A DNA stretch of 57,577 nt from Alphaproteobacteria bacterium (GCA_020441605.1 JAGRLX010000145.1:1-57577), one strand, 5' to 3'; positions 35,326 through 44,484 are shown, counted from the stretch's first letter. Notes: generated by a model not told the origin, from the sequence alone. Numbers and translations are program-made.

Positions 35326-36246
35326 GTGTTCAACCTGGCCCATCTCTCCGATCTTCATCTGGGGCCGCTGCCCAAGGGCGCGGCGCGCCGGCACTTTGCG
35401 CTGAAACGCTCGATCGGTGCCATGAACTGGCGTCTGAGCCGCCACAAGCTGCATGACCCGGCGGTGGCCATGGCGATTGCCGAGGATATCCGCGAAGTCA
35501 GGCCCGACCACGTCGCCTGCACTGGTGACATCGTCAACGTGGCGGCCCACGCCGAATTCCCCGCCGCCGCTGCCTGGCTCAGGCGCTTCGGCGACAGCCA
35601 GTGGATCAGTTTCGTACCCGGCAACCATGACGCCTACGTGCGTTGCGGCTGGGAACATGGCCTCGGCCATCTCGGCGACTACATGACCGGCGACATGCGG
35701 GTGAAATCCACCCTGACAACGGCACAGATCGCCACGCCGTTTCCCTTCGTCCGCCTACGGAGGAATGTGGCCCTGATCGGCCTCTCCTCTGCCGTGCCGC
35801 AACCCCTGCACCGGGCGGCGGGCCGGCTCGGCACGGTGCAACGCGACACGCTCGCCCTGCTGCTGCGCGATTTGCGTGAGCGAGGCTATGCACGGGTGGT
35901 GATGATCCACCACCCGCCCCTCCCCGGACTCGCCTCGCCGCGCAAGGCGCTGGAGGATGCGCCGACACTGCGCGACATCCTTGTGCAGGAGGGTGCCGAA
36001 CTCGTCCTGCACGGCCACAACCACGAGCACATGTCGAACAGTCTTGTGACCCGCACCGGCACGCTGCACGTCATGGGTGTGCCCTCGGCATCCATGGGAC
36101 GCCCGGTCCATCATCCGGTCGCCTCGTGGAATCTCTACCGGATCAGCCGCCAGGGCGGCAAATGGTTGACGGCGGTGTCCGTCCGCACGTGGAACATGGA
36201 GCATCGGCATTTCGAGCCCATGTCAGATTTCACGCTTTCAACCTGA
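35326..36246 (+). CDS. calcineurin-like metallophosphoesterase
   Basis: 306 residues from GTG 35326 with AGGAAG about eight bases upstream. Motifs in order: HLSDLHLG, CTGDIVN, FVPGNHD, MIHHPP and HGHNHEH, so the dimetal site is complete. No signal peptide, so cytoplasmic. Its place inside the sphingolipid locus suggests hydrolysis of a nucleotide-lipid or phosphate intermediate, but this is only context. Confidence 0.88.
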   Translation: MFNLAHLSDLHLGPLPKGAARRHFALKRSIGAMNWRLSRHKLHDPAVAMAIAEDIREVRPDHVACTGDIVNVAAHAEFPAAAAWLRRFGDSQWISFVPGNHDAYVRCGWEHGLGHLGDYMTGDMRVKSTLTTAQIATPFPFVRLRRNVALIGLSSAVPQPLHRAAGRLGTVQRDTLALLLRDLRERGYARVVMIHHPPLPGLASPRKALEDAPTLRDILVQEGAELVLHGHNHEHMSNSLVTRTGTLHVMGVPSASMGRPVHHPVASWNLYRISRQGGKWLTAVSVRTWNMEHRHFEPMSDFTLST

Positions 36247-36271
36247 TGGCCGACTGCGATAGACTGCAAAC

Positions 36272-36709
36272 ATGAATGCGACGCTGCGCAAATTTGGCCA
36301 TCCGGACAGCATGATCCGGAATTACGAGCACTGGTGCGTGCTGCTGCGCCCCGCTCAGGCGACTCTCGGCGCACTCATTCTCGGTGCAAGGTCGGAAGCG
36401 ACGGCATTTTCATCCCTGCCGGCCGCCGCCTTCGCCGAACTGCATCTTGTCACCGGTCACATCGAGACGGCACTGCGGGCCTTCCGGCACTATGACCGGA
36501 TCAACTACCTGATGCTCATGATGGTCGATCCCCATGTCCATTTCCACGTCCTGCCCCGTTACGCGGCTGCGCCGGAACATCTGGGCCTCGCCTTCGCTGA
36601 TCCAGGTTGGCCGGGACCGCCCGATCTCAAATCCACCACAGCCCTGGACCAACAGCAGTTCAGCCAATTGCGCGGGGATCTCCAGGCCCTGTGGCCATCC
36701 CGCGAGTGA
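36272..36709 (+). CDS. HIT-family hydrolase
   Basis: 145 residues. NYEHWCVLLRPAQATLGALIL and the histidine triad HVHFHVLPRY define the family; nucleotide-binding core otherwise short. HIT proteins cut nucleotide-monophosphate esters. The stop (TGA) overlaps the GTG of lptF by four bases (36706-36709), so the two are translationally coupled. Confidence 0.88.
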   Translation: MNATLRKFGHPDSMIRNYEHWCVLLRPAQATLGALILGARSEATAFSSLPAAAFAELHLVTGHIETALRAFRHYDRINYLMLMMVDPHVHFHVLPRYAAAPEHLGLAFADPGWPGPPDLKSTTALDQQQFSQLRGDLQALWPSRE

Positions 36710-37929
36710 ACGTGCTGCGCATCATTGACCGCCATGTCCTGAGACAGATCGCAACGCCGCTGGCGGCCGCCATGGCCATCGGCCTGCTGATGCTGCTCGC
36801 CGAACGCATGGTGCGCCTGCTCGACACCACGCTCGGCAAGAAGAACTCCTTCGCCGTGGTCTTCGAGCTGCTCGCCTATCTCGTGCCCCATTATCTCGGC
36901 ACGGCCATTCCTGCCGCACTGTTCCTGGGATTACTGCTCGGCTTCGGCAAGATGTCGGCCAATTCCGAGACCGATGCCTTCATGGCCGCCGGGATCGGCC
37001 TCAACCGCCTGGCCCGGCCGGTGATCCTGCTGGCCCTGCTGCTGAGCCTGCTTTCGCTGGCAATCTTCGGCTGGCTGCAGCCCTATACCCGCTATGCCTA
37101 TCGCTCGGTCGTCTTCGACGTGAAGAACATCGATGTGTTCTATCTCGCCGAGGAAGGCGTCTTCATGCAGGCCGGCACGCGGACCTTCATCCTCGACACC
37201 CTGGATCGGGGCAAGAACGCCTTCGAGCGCGCCTTCATCTACGAGGACAAGGGGGCACAGGGCTCTGACACCGTGACGTCGTCGCGCGGATCGCTGATCG
37301 AGGTGGCCAACGACCGGCGGCCGATCCTGCATCTGGAACAGGGCCACCGCCTCACCCTCAAGCAGAAGCCCACCTTCGCCGCCGCGACGCTGCCGACGCC
37401 GGAAGTGGCTGAGTTCGCCCTCGCCGACACGCCACTCGGCAAGGTGAGCAAGGACATCTTCAGGCCACGGGGCGATGACGAACGCGAGCTGACATTGCCT
37501 GAACTTTATGCCCGCTTCGATACGCCGCCCGGCACCACGACGACGGCCGAAATGCGCACCGAGTTCCACAAGCGGCTGGTGAATGTGCTGAGCATGATCA
37601 TCCTGCCGTTTCTGGCCATCCCCTTCGCGGTGGGAACCCGGCGCAGCCAGCGGTCGTCGCGGTTCGGCGTCGCCCTGGTGCTGATCGTCATCTATCACGA
37701 GATCATCGAGCAGGGCAGTGTGATCGCCGGCAAGGGCAATGTCTCGCCGATTGTCGCCATGTGGCTGCCCTTCGCGATTCTCGCAGTCTTCGCGGCCTGG
37801 CGCTATTTCACCGCCTGCTTCACCATCCGGCGCGATATCGTCGACGTCCTGCTCGACCGATTCGGCGATGCGATGGGCGCGTTCCGCCGGGCTCTCTTCC
37901 GCCGATTCGGCTGGGAGAACCCGGCATGA
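36706..37929 (+). CDS. lptF: LptF-family permease subunit
   Basis: About 407 residues from GTG 36706. Topology is six membrane helices around a periplasmic jelly-roll: helices near 12-32, 50-75, 95-115, then a domain with TFILDTLDRGKNAFERAFIYED, and FHKRLVNVLSMIILPFLAIPFAVGTRR, VALVLIVIYHEIIEQG, and AMWLPFAILAVFAAWRYF. With LptG it forms the LPS-extracting ABC permease; the usual neighbours (pepA, lptD) are absent and sphingolipid genes surround it, so it may serve sphingolipid. No ATPase is next to it. Confidence 0.88.
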   Translation: MNVLRIIDRHVLRQIATPLAAAMAIGLLMLLAERMVRLLDTTLGKKNSFAVVFELLAYLVPHYLGTAIPAALFLGLLLGFGKMSANSETDAFMAAGIGLNRLARPVILLALLLSLLSLAIFGWLQPYTRYAYRSVVFDVKNIDVFYLAEEGVFMQAGTRTFILDTLDRGKNAFERAFIYEDKGAQGSDTVTSSRGSLIEVANDRRPILHLEQGHRLTLKQKPTFAAATLPTPEVAEFALADTPLGKVSKDIFRPRGDDERELTLPELYARFDTPPGTTTTAEMRTEFHKRLVNVLSMIILPFLAIPFAVGTRRSQRSSRFGVALVLIVIYHEIIEQGSVIAGKGNVSPIVAMWLPFAILAVFAAWRYFTACFTIRRDIVDVLLDRFGDAMGAFRRALFRRFGWENPA

Positions 37930-38999
37930 AGACCATCGCCTGGATGCTGACCCGCATGATCGCCAGCCGGTTTCTGGCGATCCTCTTTGGCGTGACCCTG
38001 TTCGTCCTGACGCTCGAGGCGCTAACCTACAGCAAGGATATCCTGGCCCTGCGGCCGGGCGACATCTCCATTCTCTTCGAATACATCCTGGCGCGCGCGC
38101 CACGGACGCTCGCGACTTTTCTGCCGATCAGCATGCTGCTCGCCATGCTGCTGGTGCTCACCGAGTTGAGCTATCGCAACGAGATGACGGCCCTCTGGGC
38201 CGCGGGGCTTTCGCCCCTGCGGCTGGTGATCCAGCTCCTGCCGCTGGCGTTGCTGGCGGGTGGCATCCATTTCCTGCTCAGCGACCGCGCCATTCCCGAA
38301 GCGGCCCCCATTCTGCGCGAATGGGCGGTTGGAGATTATGGCGGCGAAAAACTCAAGGTCGGCGAAAAGGACCCGATCTGGATGCGGGCGGGCACCGACA
38401 TTCTCAGGGCCGGTTCCGCCAATGCCGATTCGACCATGCTCGAGAACGTCATCATCTTCCGCCGCGATGCCGAGGGCCTGCTCCATGAACAGATCTACGC
38501 CAACCATGCCATCCTCGAAGGCGGGCGCTGGAATCTCGAGAAGGTCATCGTCTATTATCGCGGCAACCTGACGCCCAACCGCCTCGACACCCTGATCTAT
38601 TCCGGCGCCATGAAGCCCGCGGCAGCCGGTGCCCGCTCGGGCGCGCCCGAGGAAATGTCGCTGTCCGATCTCGGCTATTTCATCGAGAATTCCGGTTTTG
38701 GCATCCGCCCCGTCTGGGTCTATCAGACCTGGTGGCACAAGCGGGTGTCGCTCATCTTCTCTGCCTTGCTGATGATCACCCTGGTCATCCCCCTGTCGAG
38801 CCGCTTCCGCCGCGGTGGCGGCCTCGGCATGCTTTTCGCGGCTGGCGTGGGCCTCGGTTTTGTCTATTTCGTCACCGACGGCATTGCCATGACCATGGGT
38901 GAACTTGGATTCGTCACACCTTGGCTCGCCGCCTGGATGCCGGTGATCGGCTTTGGTGCCCTGGCCGTGGTGCTGACAATGCGGGTCGAGACGGTCTGA
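37926..38999 (+). CDS. lptG: LptG-family permease subunit
   Basis: About 357 residues from ATG 37926, overlapping lptF by four bases (ATGA). MLTRMIASRFLAILFGVTLFVLTLEALTY is helix 1; EYILARAPRTLATFLPISMLLAMLLVLTELSYRNEMTALWAAGLSPLRLV is the coupling-helix region; a periplasmic jelly-roll follows, then three C-terminal helices (SLIFSALLMITLVIPLSSRF, LGMLFAAGVGLGFVYFVTDGIA, WLAAWMPVIGFGALAVVL). Works as a heterodimer with lptF. Confidence 0.88.
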   Translation: MKTIAWMLTRMIASRFLAILFGVTLFVLTLEALTYSKDILALRPGDISILFEYILARAPRTLATFLPISMLLAMLLVLTELSYRNEMTALWAAGLSPLRLVIQLLPLALLAGGIHFLLSDRAIPEAAPILREWAVGDYGGEKLKVGEKDPIWMRAGTDILRAGSANADSTMLENVIIFRRDAEGLLHEQIYANHAILEGGRWNLEKVIVYYRGNLTPNRLDTLIYSGAMKPAAAGARSGAPEEMSLSDLGYFIENSGFGIRPVWVYQTWWHKRVSLIFSALLMITLVIPLSSRFRRGGGLGMLFAAGVGLGFVYFVTDGIAMTMGELGFVTPWLAAWMPVIGFGALAVVLTMRVETV

Positions 39000-39053
39000 G
39001 CCCATGTTGACGCCGCCCGGCCGCACGGCCATACCCTTGCCTCCGATCAATTG

Positions 39054-40232
39054 GTGAACCTCGACGTGACAACGCGTGCAAGTCATGACCCGGCGCGGCT
39101 CCGGCTGTGCATCGTTGGCGAAACCGGCCCCGCCCTCTTCGGCCTGACGCCGGCCGAACGGTCGCGGCGCTTGTTCGCGCGGCAGGGCGTGCGGAGCGAA
39201 ATCACCGTGGACGACGCAGCCGCCCATGACGGACAGGTGGTGGTGGTCCGCGCCGATGCGGCCATCGACCAGCCGCTGGTTCCACTCCTCATCGCTACGC
39301 CGGGCTTGCTGCTTGTCGGTCAGGGTCCGGAGGGTGAAGCCCCCGTGGCTGTGACCGTCAGCGCAGGTCAGGCCGCAGCCGCTGCCAATATTCTCCTGGG
39401 CCGCGCCAGCGAGATTCCGGACGTCCGCCTTGACCGGCGAAGGCCCGAGGACCTCAAGGCCGACTTCTGGAAGGCATTGCGCAAGCGTGAGACGCCCTAT
39501 GCCTTCGTGGTGGCGCCCGGCAATGCCAAGGCCATCGAATGGCGCATGTTCATGGGAACCTACAAGGGGGCGACCGACCTCGTGACCAAGCATGTCTGGC
39601 CGGTGCCGGCCTACCATGCCACCCGCTACCTGGCGCCGCGCGGGGTAACGCCCAACATGGTCACGGCCGTTGCCGCAATGTTTACCATCCTGGCATTTTG
39701 GCTGTTCCTCGACGGCCATTTCGCCACTGGCCTTGCCGCCGCCTGGGCCATGACCTTTCTCGACACCGTCGACGGCAAGCTCGCCCGTACGACGCTCACG
39801 TCGAGCAAATGGGGCGACATCTTTGACCACGGCATCGACCTGGTGCACCCGCCCTTCTGGTACGTCGCCTGGGCCCTCGGCCTCGCAAAGGTTGGATTTG
39901 ACTGGTCCCCGGTAACCTTCTGGTTGGTGATTGCGGCTATCTTGGCCGGCTATGTCATCCAGAGGCTCTTCGAAGGGATCGCGATCAAATGGCTGAAGCT
40001 CGAAATCCATATCTGGCGGCCGGTGGACACCTTGTTCCGCCAGATCACGGCCCGGCGCAATCCCAATCTTCTGCTGCTTTCGGTCTCGCTGCTGGTTGGC
40101 AGGCCCGACTGGGGGCTGATGGCCGTGGCCATCTGGACGGTGGCCTGCCTGGTGTTGCACGCCCTGCAACTGGCCCAGGCCCTGGCCGCCAAGCGCCATG
40201 GCGCGCTGACCTCGTGGATGACCGGCCGGTGA
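39054..40232 (+). CDS. CDP-alcohol phosphotransferase with N-terminal nucleotidyltransferase-like domain
   Basis: About 392 residues from GTG 39054 (TTG at 39051 and GTG at 39066 possible). Residues 1-130 look like a reduced nucleotidyltransferase fold (VVVVRADAAIDQPLVPLLIATPGLLLV), lacking the LAAG loop. The membrane half carries DTVDGKLARTTLTSSKWGDIFDHGID (about 237-262), the full CDP-alcohol motif. Architecture recalls bifunctional inositol-phosphate cytidylyltransferase/synthases. First gene of a three-gene string; likely joins a CDP-activated group to ceramide phosphate. May correspond to a Caulobacter cpg gene. Confidence 0.82.
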   Translation: MNLDVTTRASHDPARLRLCIVGETGPALFGLTPAERSRRLFARQGVRSEITVDDAAAHDGQVVVVRADAAIDQPLVPLLIATPGLLLVGQGPEGEAPVAVTVSAGQAAAAANILLGRASEIPDVRLDRRRPEDLKADFWKALRKRETPYAFVVAPGNAKAIEWRMFMGTYKGATDLVTKHVWPVPAYHATRYLAPRGVTPNMVTAVAAMFTILAFWLFLDGHFATGLAAAWAMTFLDTVDGKLARTTLTSSKWGDIFDHGIDLVHPPFWYVAWALGLAKVGFDWSPVTFWLVIAAILAGYVIQRLFEGIAIKWLKLEIHIWRPVDTLFRQITARRNPNLLLLSVSLLVGRPDWGLMAVAIWTVACLVLHALQLAQALAAKRHGALTSWMTGR

Positions 40233-41185
40233 GCCGCGCTGGCCTGATCGTCAACCCGCGCTCCGGCAAGTCTAGCGGCAAGGGCCTGGCACTAGCCGAC
40301 AAGCTGAGGCCCGACCGCGATGTATCGGTGCGGGTTCTGGAGCGTTTCGACCAGCTCGAAGGCTTCATCGGCGAACTGGCCGCCGAGGGCGTGTCAGACC
40401 TGTTCATCAGCTCGGGCGACGGCACCATCCAGGCGATCCAGACGATCCTGGCCGAGCGCCGCCCGTTCGGCCATCTTCCCCGCCTGTCGCTTTTGCCCCA
40501 TGGCACGACCAACATGACCGCCGCCGACCTGGGCTTCCGCCACAAGGCGATCGATGCACAAGCCCAGTTCATGCGCGCCCTCCAGCCCGCCGACCTGCGG
40601 GCCCGGCCGACGCTGCGCTGTGTCAATCCGGGTGACGGCCAGACCCGCCACGGCATGTTCCTCGGCACCGGTGCCGTTTCCAAGGCGACGCTGTTCTGCC
40701 AGCAGGCCTTCAACTCCAAGGGCGTGAAAGGCAATTGGGCGGTCTTCGCCACCCTCGCCGGCGCGGTCGCCAAATCGCTGTTCACCGCGCCCGACCCGGC
40801 CGACGAGACCCGCTTCGACCGCCCCTACCCGATCGCCGTCACCGCCGACGGCAGGCCCATGGCCCGCGGCGACCATCTGCTGATGCTCGCCACCACGCTC
40901 GACAAGCTGATCCTCGGCACCAAGCCCTTCTGGGGCGGCAAGACTGGACCGATCCGCACCTCGTTGTTCCCCTACCCCGTCCCGTCCATCCCGCGCTGGC
41001 TGATCCCCACCATGTATGGCGGCGAGACCCGCAAGACGCCTCCGGGTGCAACCAGTTTCTGCGCCACCGAACTCAGCATCGAGACTCCCATCACCTATGT
41101 GATCGACGGTGAGTTTTTCGAGCCGCCCAAGGATGAAAAGCTGAGGGTCGAAACCGGCCCTGTCTTCACCTATGTTTGCGGGTGA
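40229..41185 (+). CDS. cpgB: lipid kinase (DAGK family), candidate ceramide kinase
   Basis: 318 residues from GTG 40229, overlapping the CDP-alcohol gene by four bases. NPRSGK (9-14) and the ATP loop SGDGT (62-66) with PHGTTNMTA mark the diacylglycerol/sphingosine kinase fold. In Caulobacter, CpgB of this class phosphorylates ceramide; the same gene order here supports ceramide as substrate. Diacylglycerol cannot be excluded from sequence alone. Confidence 0.78.
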   Translation: MSRAGLIVNPRSGKSSGKGLALADKLRPDRDVSVRVLERFDQLEGFIGELAAEGVSDLFISSGDGTIQAIQTILAERRPFGHLPRLSLLPHGTTNMTAADLGFRHKAIDAQAQFMRALQPADLRARPTLRCVNPGDGQTRHGMFLGTGAVSKATLFCQQAFNSKGVKGNWAVFATLAGAVAKSLFTAPDPADETRFDRPYPIAVTADGRPMARGDHLLMLATTLDKLILGTKPFWGGKTGPIRTSLFPYPVPSIPRWLIPTMYGGETRKTPPGATSFCATELSIETPITYVIDGEFFEPPKDEKLRVETGPVFTYVCG

Positions 41186-42049
41186 ATGACGCCCCTTGAA
41201 ACGCTGCTCGCCACCACACTCGGCCAGCCGGTCCCGCCGGAAATCACTGCCATGGCCGCCCATGTGGCAGGCCGGCACGGCGATGTCCTGGCCGTTCTCG
41301 CCTATGGCTCATGCCTGCGCGGTGTCGCCACCAGCGAGTCGCTGATCGATCTCTATGTGCTGACGCGCGATCTCCGTGGCGTGTCGCGCAACATCGTCAG
41401 CCGCATCGGCTGCCGGCTGGCGCCGCCCAATGTCTATTATGCCGAATGTGACTGGAACGGACGCCGCTACCGCGCTAAGTACGCGGTGCTGCCGATCGAT
41501 CTTTTTCACCGCTGGATGACCGCGGACAATCCCTACTTCTGGGCGCGCTTCTCGCAGCCCTCGGCGCTGGTCCATGCCGCGGACGAAACGAGCCGGCGGA
41601 CGGTCATCGCCGCCGTGGCCGCAGCCGCCCGCACCATGTTCGCCCACGCCCGGGCGCTTGCTCCGCCCACGGACGAAGAGCTGGCGGTGTGGACTGCGGG
41701 ATTTCGCGCCACCTATGGCACCGAACTTCGCGCTGAATCGGGCGGCACCCGCGCGGCCCATGTGGTCGAGGCCAATGCGGGCTATTACCGCGCCTTGTCG
41801 GATCAACTGGCAGGCACCGCACCACTTCACGCCAACTGGGCCTGGCGGTCATTCACTGGCAAGCTCTGGGCCGCGACGCGCCTGATCAAGGCGAGCTTCA
41901 CCTTCGCCGGCGGTGCCGATTACCTCGTCTGGAAGATTGCCCGCCACACCGGCCACAAAATTACCCTGACCGCTTGGCAGCGGCGCCACCCGGTGATCGC
42001 CGGCCTCATCCTGCTGCCACGACTTCTGCGGCGGGGGACGGTGAAATAG
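41186..42049 (+). CDS. nucleotidyltransferase-fold protein resembling Tam41 (mitochondrial CDP-DAG synthase)
   Basis: 287 residues, ATG immediately after the kinase stop. AYGS (39-42), then SLIDLYVLTRDL with a lone Asp55 where others have two acidic residues; NVYY (82-85), RAKYAVLPIDLFHRW and NPYFWARFSQPSALVH. The string YGS ... (M/L)IDxxVAV-like ... VYY ... KYxV ... DL ... RxxxP matches by eye the layout of Tam41, which makes CDP-diacylglycerol. If right, it would make CDP-ceramide from ceramide phosphate. Alternatively a plain MNT-type transferase. Confidence 0.65.
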   Translation: MTPLETLLATTLGQPVPPEITAMAAHVAGRHGDVLAVLAYGSCLRGVATSESLIDLYVLTRDLRGVSRNIVSRIGCRLAPPNVYYAECDWNGRRYRAKYAVLPIDLFHRWMTADNPYFWARFSQPSALVHAADETSRRTVIAAVAAAARTMFAHARALAPPTDEELAVWTAGFRATYGTELRAESGGTRAAHVVEANAGYYRALSDQLAGTAPLHANWAWRSFTGKLWAATRLIKASFTFAGGADYLVWKIARHTGHKITLTAWQRRHPVIAGLILLPRLLRRGTVK

Positions 42050-42055
42050 CAGGCG

Positions 42056-43267
42056 TCAGGCGCTTGCAGCCACCCGGCCGTGGCCCTGCGCCACCACTCT
42101 GTCGAACAGTGCGATGATCCGGTCGATGTCGGCATCGGTGTGGGCGGCGGACACCGAGCAGCGCAGCAGGCAGAGCTTGTTGGGCGTGCCCGGCGGCAGC
42201 GCGATGTTGACATAGACACCGGCCTTCAGCAGCGCATTCCACATGGCGATGGTTGCGGGCTCGTCCGGGCATTTCACTGCAATGACGGGGCTCACCTCGT
42301 CGCAGCCCAGGTCCAGGCCCAGCACCCTGAAGCCATGGAACAGCCGCGCCGAATTCTCGCGCAGCCGGTCGCGCCGTTGCGGCTCGGCGGCAAGTTTGCG
42401 GATCGCCGCAAGCGAGGTGGCGATCGACGCCGGCGACGACGAGGCGGTGAACATATAGGGCCGCATCGCATAGCGCAGGTATTCGAACAGGGGATGATTG
42501 CCGGCGCCGAAGCCGCCGATGGCGCCGACACTCTTGGAGAAGGTGCCGACCACAAAATCGACCTCGTCTTCGAGGCCTGCCTCGTCGGCAAGGCCACGGC
42601 CATTGGGCCCCAGCACACCGAAGGAATGGGCCTCATCCACCAACAACTGGAAGCCGTGTTTCTTCTTGACCGCCACGAAATCGGCGAGCGGGGCCCGGTC
42701 GCCCAGCATGGAGTAGATGCCCTCCAGCACCACCAGACGGCCGCCGCCATCGTCTCCAGCGCGGGTGAGCCGCTTGTCGAGATCGGCCGCGTCATTGTGG
42801 CGGAAGCGCACCAGCTTGGCGCCTGAGAGCGTGCAACCGTCATAGATCGAGGAATGGGAATCGGCATCCAGAAAGATGGTGTCCCGAGGGCCAGCAAGGC
42901 CCGACATCATGCCGAGATTGGCCTGGTAACCGGTGGTGAACACGATGCAATGCTGGCGGTTGAGAAAGGCTGCGAAGGCCTGCTCCAGATCCCGATGCAG
43001 CGAATAGGAGCCGTTGGCGATGCGCGATCCCGTGGTGCCGGTGCCAAAACGGTCGAGCGCGTCCTTGCCCGCCTGTATGCAATCCGGATCGAAGGTGATG
43101 CCCATATAATTGTTGGTGCCGGCCAGAATCGTCTCCCGGCCGTCGATGATGGCGCGGGTCGGCGACAGGAGCCGCTCGTTGGTGACGCCGACCGCATTGG
43201 CGCCCGCCTGCAACATGCGGGCGTGACGTTCGGCGATATGGCGGTGCTTCTCAAGCAGGTCGGTCAT
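42056..43267 (-). CDS. spt: serine palmitoyltransferase
   Basis: 403 residues, alpha-oxoamine synthase fold, PLP enzyme joining serine and a C16-acyl thioester to 3-keto-sphinganine. Catalytic Lys245 (GTFSKSVGAIGG), DEAHS at 211-215, NNYMGITFDP near the N-terminus, and PPGTP at 358-362, a loop typical of SPT rather than KBL or BioF. Last gene of the aasR-like, cerR-like, acpR-like, spt operon, in the order known in Caulobacter. Confidence 0.92.
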   Translation of the reverse strand: MTDLLEKHRHIAERHARMLQAGANAVGVTNERLLSPTRAIIDGRETILAGTNNYMGITFDPDCIQAGKDALDRFGTGTTGSRIANGSYSLHRDLEQAFAAFLNRQHCIVFTTGYQANLGMMSGLAGPRDTIFLDADSHSSIYDGCTLSGAKLVRFRHNDAADLDKRLTRAGDDGGGRLVVLEGIYSMLGDRAPLADFVAVKKKHGFQLLVDEAHSFGVLGPNGRGLADEAGLEDEVDFVVGTFSKSVGAIGGFGAGNHPLFEYLRYAMRPYMFTASSSPASIATSLAAIRKLAAEPQRRDRLRENSARLFHGFRVLGLDLGCDEVSPVIAVKCPDEPATIAMWNALLKAGVYVNIALPPGTPNKLCLLRCSVSAAHTDADIDRIIALFDRVVAQGHGRVAASA

Positions 43268-43270
43268 CGG

Positions 43271-43510
43271 TCAGGCCTTGTTGACGCGCGCCTCGACGAC
43301 CTTGGCAAGATCGGCAATCGTGCGGGTTTCGGACAGGACATTGAGGGGAATCTCGATATCGAAATGGTCTTCCACTTCCATCACGAAATCCATGACGGTG
43401 ACGGAATCGATGTTGAGATCGGTTGAGATGTCGGTGTCTGGCGCAAGCGCCACGCCCGTGCCGTTGAAGGGGTCAAGCAGCTTGCACAGGGTGGTGATGG
43501 TATCGCTCAT
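43271..43510 (-). CDS. acpR: acyl carrier protein of the sphingolipid operon
   Basis: 79 residues. The phosphopantetheine site is NIDSVTVMDFV (Ser36 with Asp before and Val after, instead of the DSL of AcpP). Acidic helices II-III (EVEDHFDIEIP). Overlaps cerR by four bases and lies three bases before spt. Probably carries the acyl chain used by Spt or the ceramide synthase, loaded by the FAAL-like ligase at 44518. Confidence 0.93.
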   Translation of the reverse strand: MSDTITTLCKLLDPFNGTGVALAPDTDISTDLNIDSVTVMDFVMEVEDHFDIEIPLNVLSETRTIADLAKVVEARVNKA

Positions 43511-44484
43511 GGTCCGGGTTCTTCCTTTGGCCTCGCAGGGCTTCTATCGGGGCCAGACGCCTGTGGCAACCAGCCGGCCGAACGGTACCAGGCGAGGGTT
43601 TCAGCAAAGCCCTGGGCGAACCTCGTCGGTTCGGCCAGCACCAGTTCTGGTGGCCGCGCCACCCAGTCGAGGTGATAAAGTTCCGCCACCTTGCCACGGG
43701 TGATCAATCCAGGCTTTCGCCGGACTTTGGCGACGATCTCCGCCAGGGCGGCGACAGTTCCGGGCACGGCCATCGGCAGGAACAACGGGCGCACCGGACG
43801 GCCCTGCTCCGCCGAAGCGACTGCCACCAGATCGGCCCAGCCATAGCCACCGGGCGTTCCGTCGCTCACCTCCTGCAGCCCGCCGACATCCTCCGTCACC
43901 GCCCGGGCGATCAACCGTGCCAGATCGGCCACATGAATCAACGAAAACCGGGCATCGCTGCGCCCCGGAATGACCGCCAACGGCCGGGTCAATTCACGCA
44001 TGAGCGGCAGCGTGGCGCGGTCACCCGGTCCATAGACCGCAGGTGGCCGGAGGATCACGGCGTTGAGCCGCTCCGCGATGACGCCAACGGCATCCTCCCC
44101 GGCACGCTTGCTGGCAGCATAGGGCGACAGCCCGGGTTCACGGGCTGCCAGCGACGAGACATGGATGAACCGCCCCGTGCCACGGCGGATGGCGGCCTCG
44201 GCGAGAGCCACCGTTCCGTGGGCATTGACCCGGAAATAATCGTGGGACGTGAGGCCCCAGAGCGCGCCCGCGAGATGGATGACGGCATAGCTGCCCCGGA
44301 CCAGGGCGTCCAGCGCCTCGTCATCACCCATGTCACCGCGAATGATCTCCACCTCGGAGGGCAGGCGCGCCGCCACCGGATCGCGCACCAGGGCACGCAG
44401 CCGATAGCCGCCCTTAAGCAACTCGGCGACGGCATGGCGGCCGGCAAACCCGGTGGCGCCGGTGATCGCGATGGTCTTTTCCAT
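43507..44484 (-). CDS. cerR: NAD-dependent epimerase/dehydratase-like reductase, CerR
   Basis: 325 residues, extended SDR. TGATGFAG (9-15) binds the nucleotide; catalytic Tyr122 and Lys126 (SPYAASK); HLAGALWGLTSHDYFRVNAHGT is typical. In Caulobacter CerR reduces the ketone of the oxidised ceramide or long-chain base. No signal peptide is visible here, although periplasmic location has been proposed for the Caulobacter enzyme. Long Pro-rich tail. Confidence 0.87.
   Translation of the reverse strand: MEKTIAITGATGFAGRHAVAELLKGGYRLRALVRDPVAARLPSEVEIIRGDMGDDEALDALVRGSYAVIHLAGALWGLTSHDYFRVNAHGTVALAEAAIRRGTGRFIHVSSLAAREPGLSPYAASKRAGEDAVGVIAERLNAVILRPPAVYGPGDRATLPLMRELTRPLAVIPGRSDARFSLIHVADLARLIARAVTEDVGGLQEVSDGTPGGYGWADLVAVASAEQGRPVRPLFLPMAVPGTVAALAEIVAKVRRKPGLITRGKVAELYHLDWVARPPELVLAEPTRFAQGFAETLAWYRSAGWLPQASGPDRSPARPKEEPGP

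Noticed and set aside
38022..40199. 725-codon minus-strand open frame
   Set aside because: Lies opposite lptG and the CDP-alcohol gene; composition biased and no family features.
42049..42067. Seven-base hairpin between convergent genes as a terminator
   Set aside because: Contains a G-T pair and no T-tract; it overlaps the stop of the plus-strand gene and is too weak to call.
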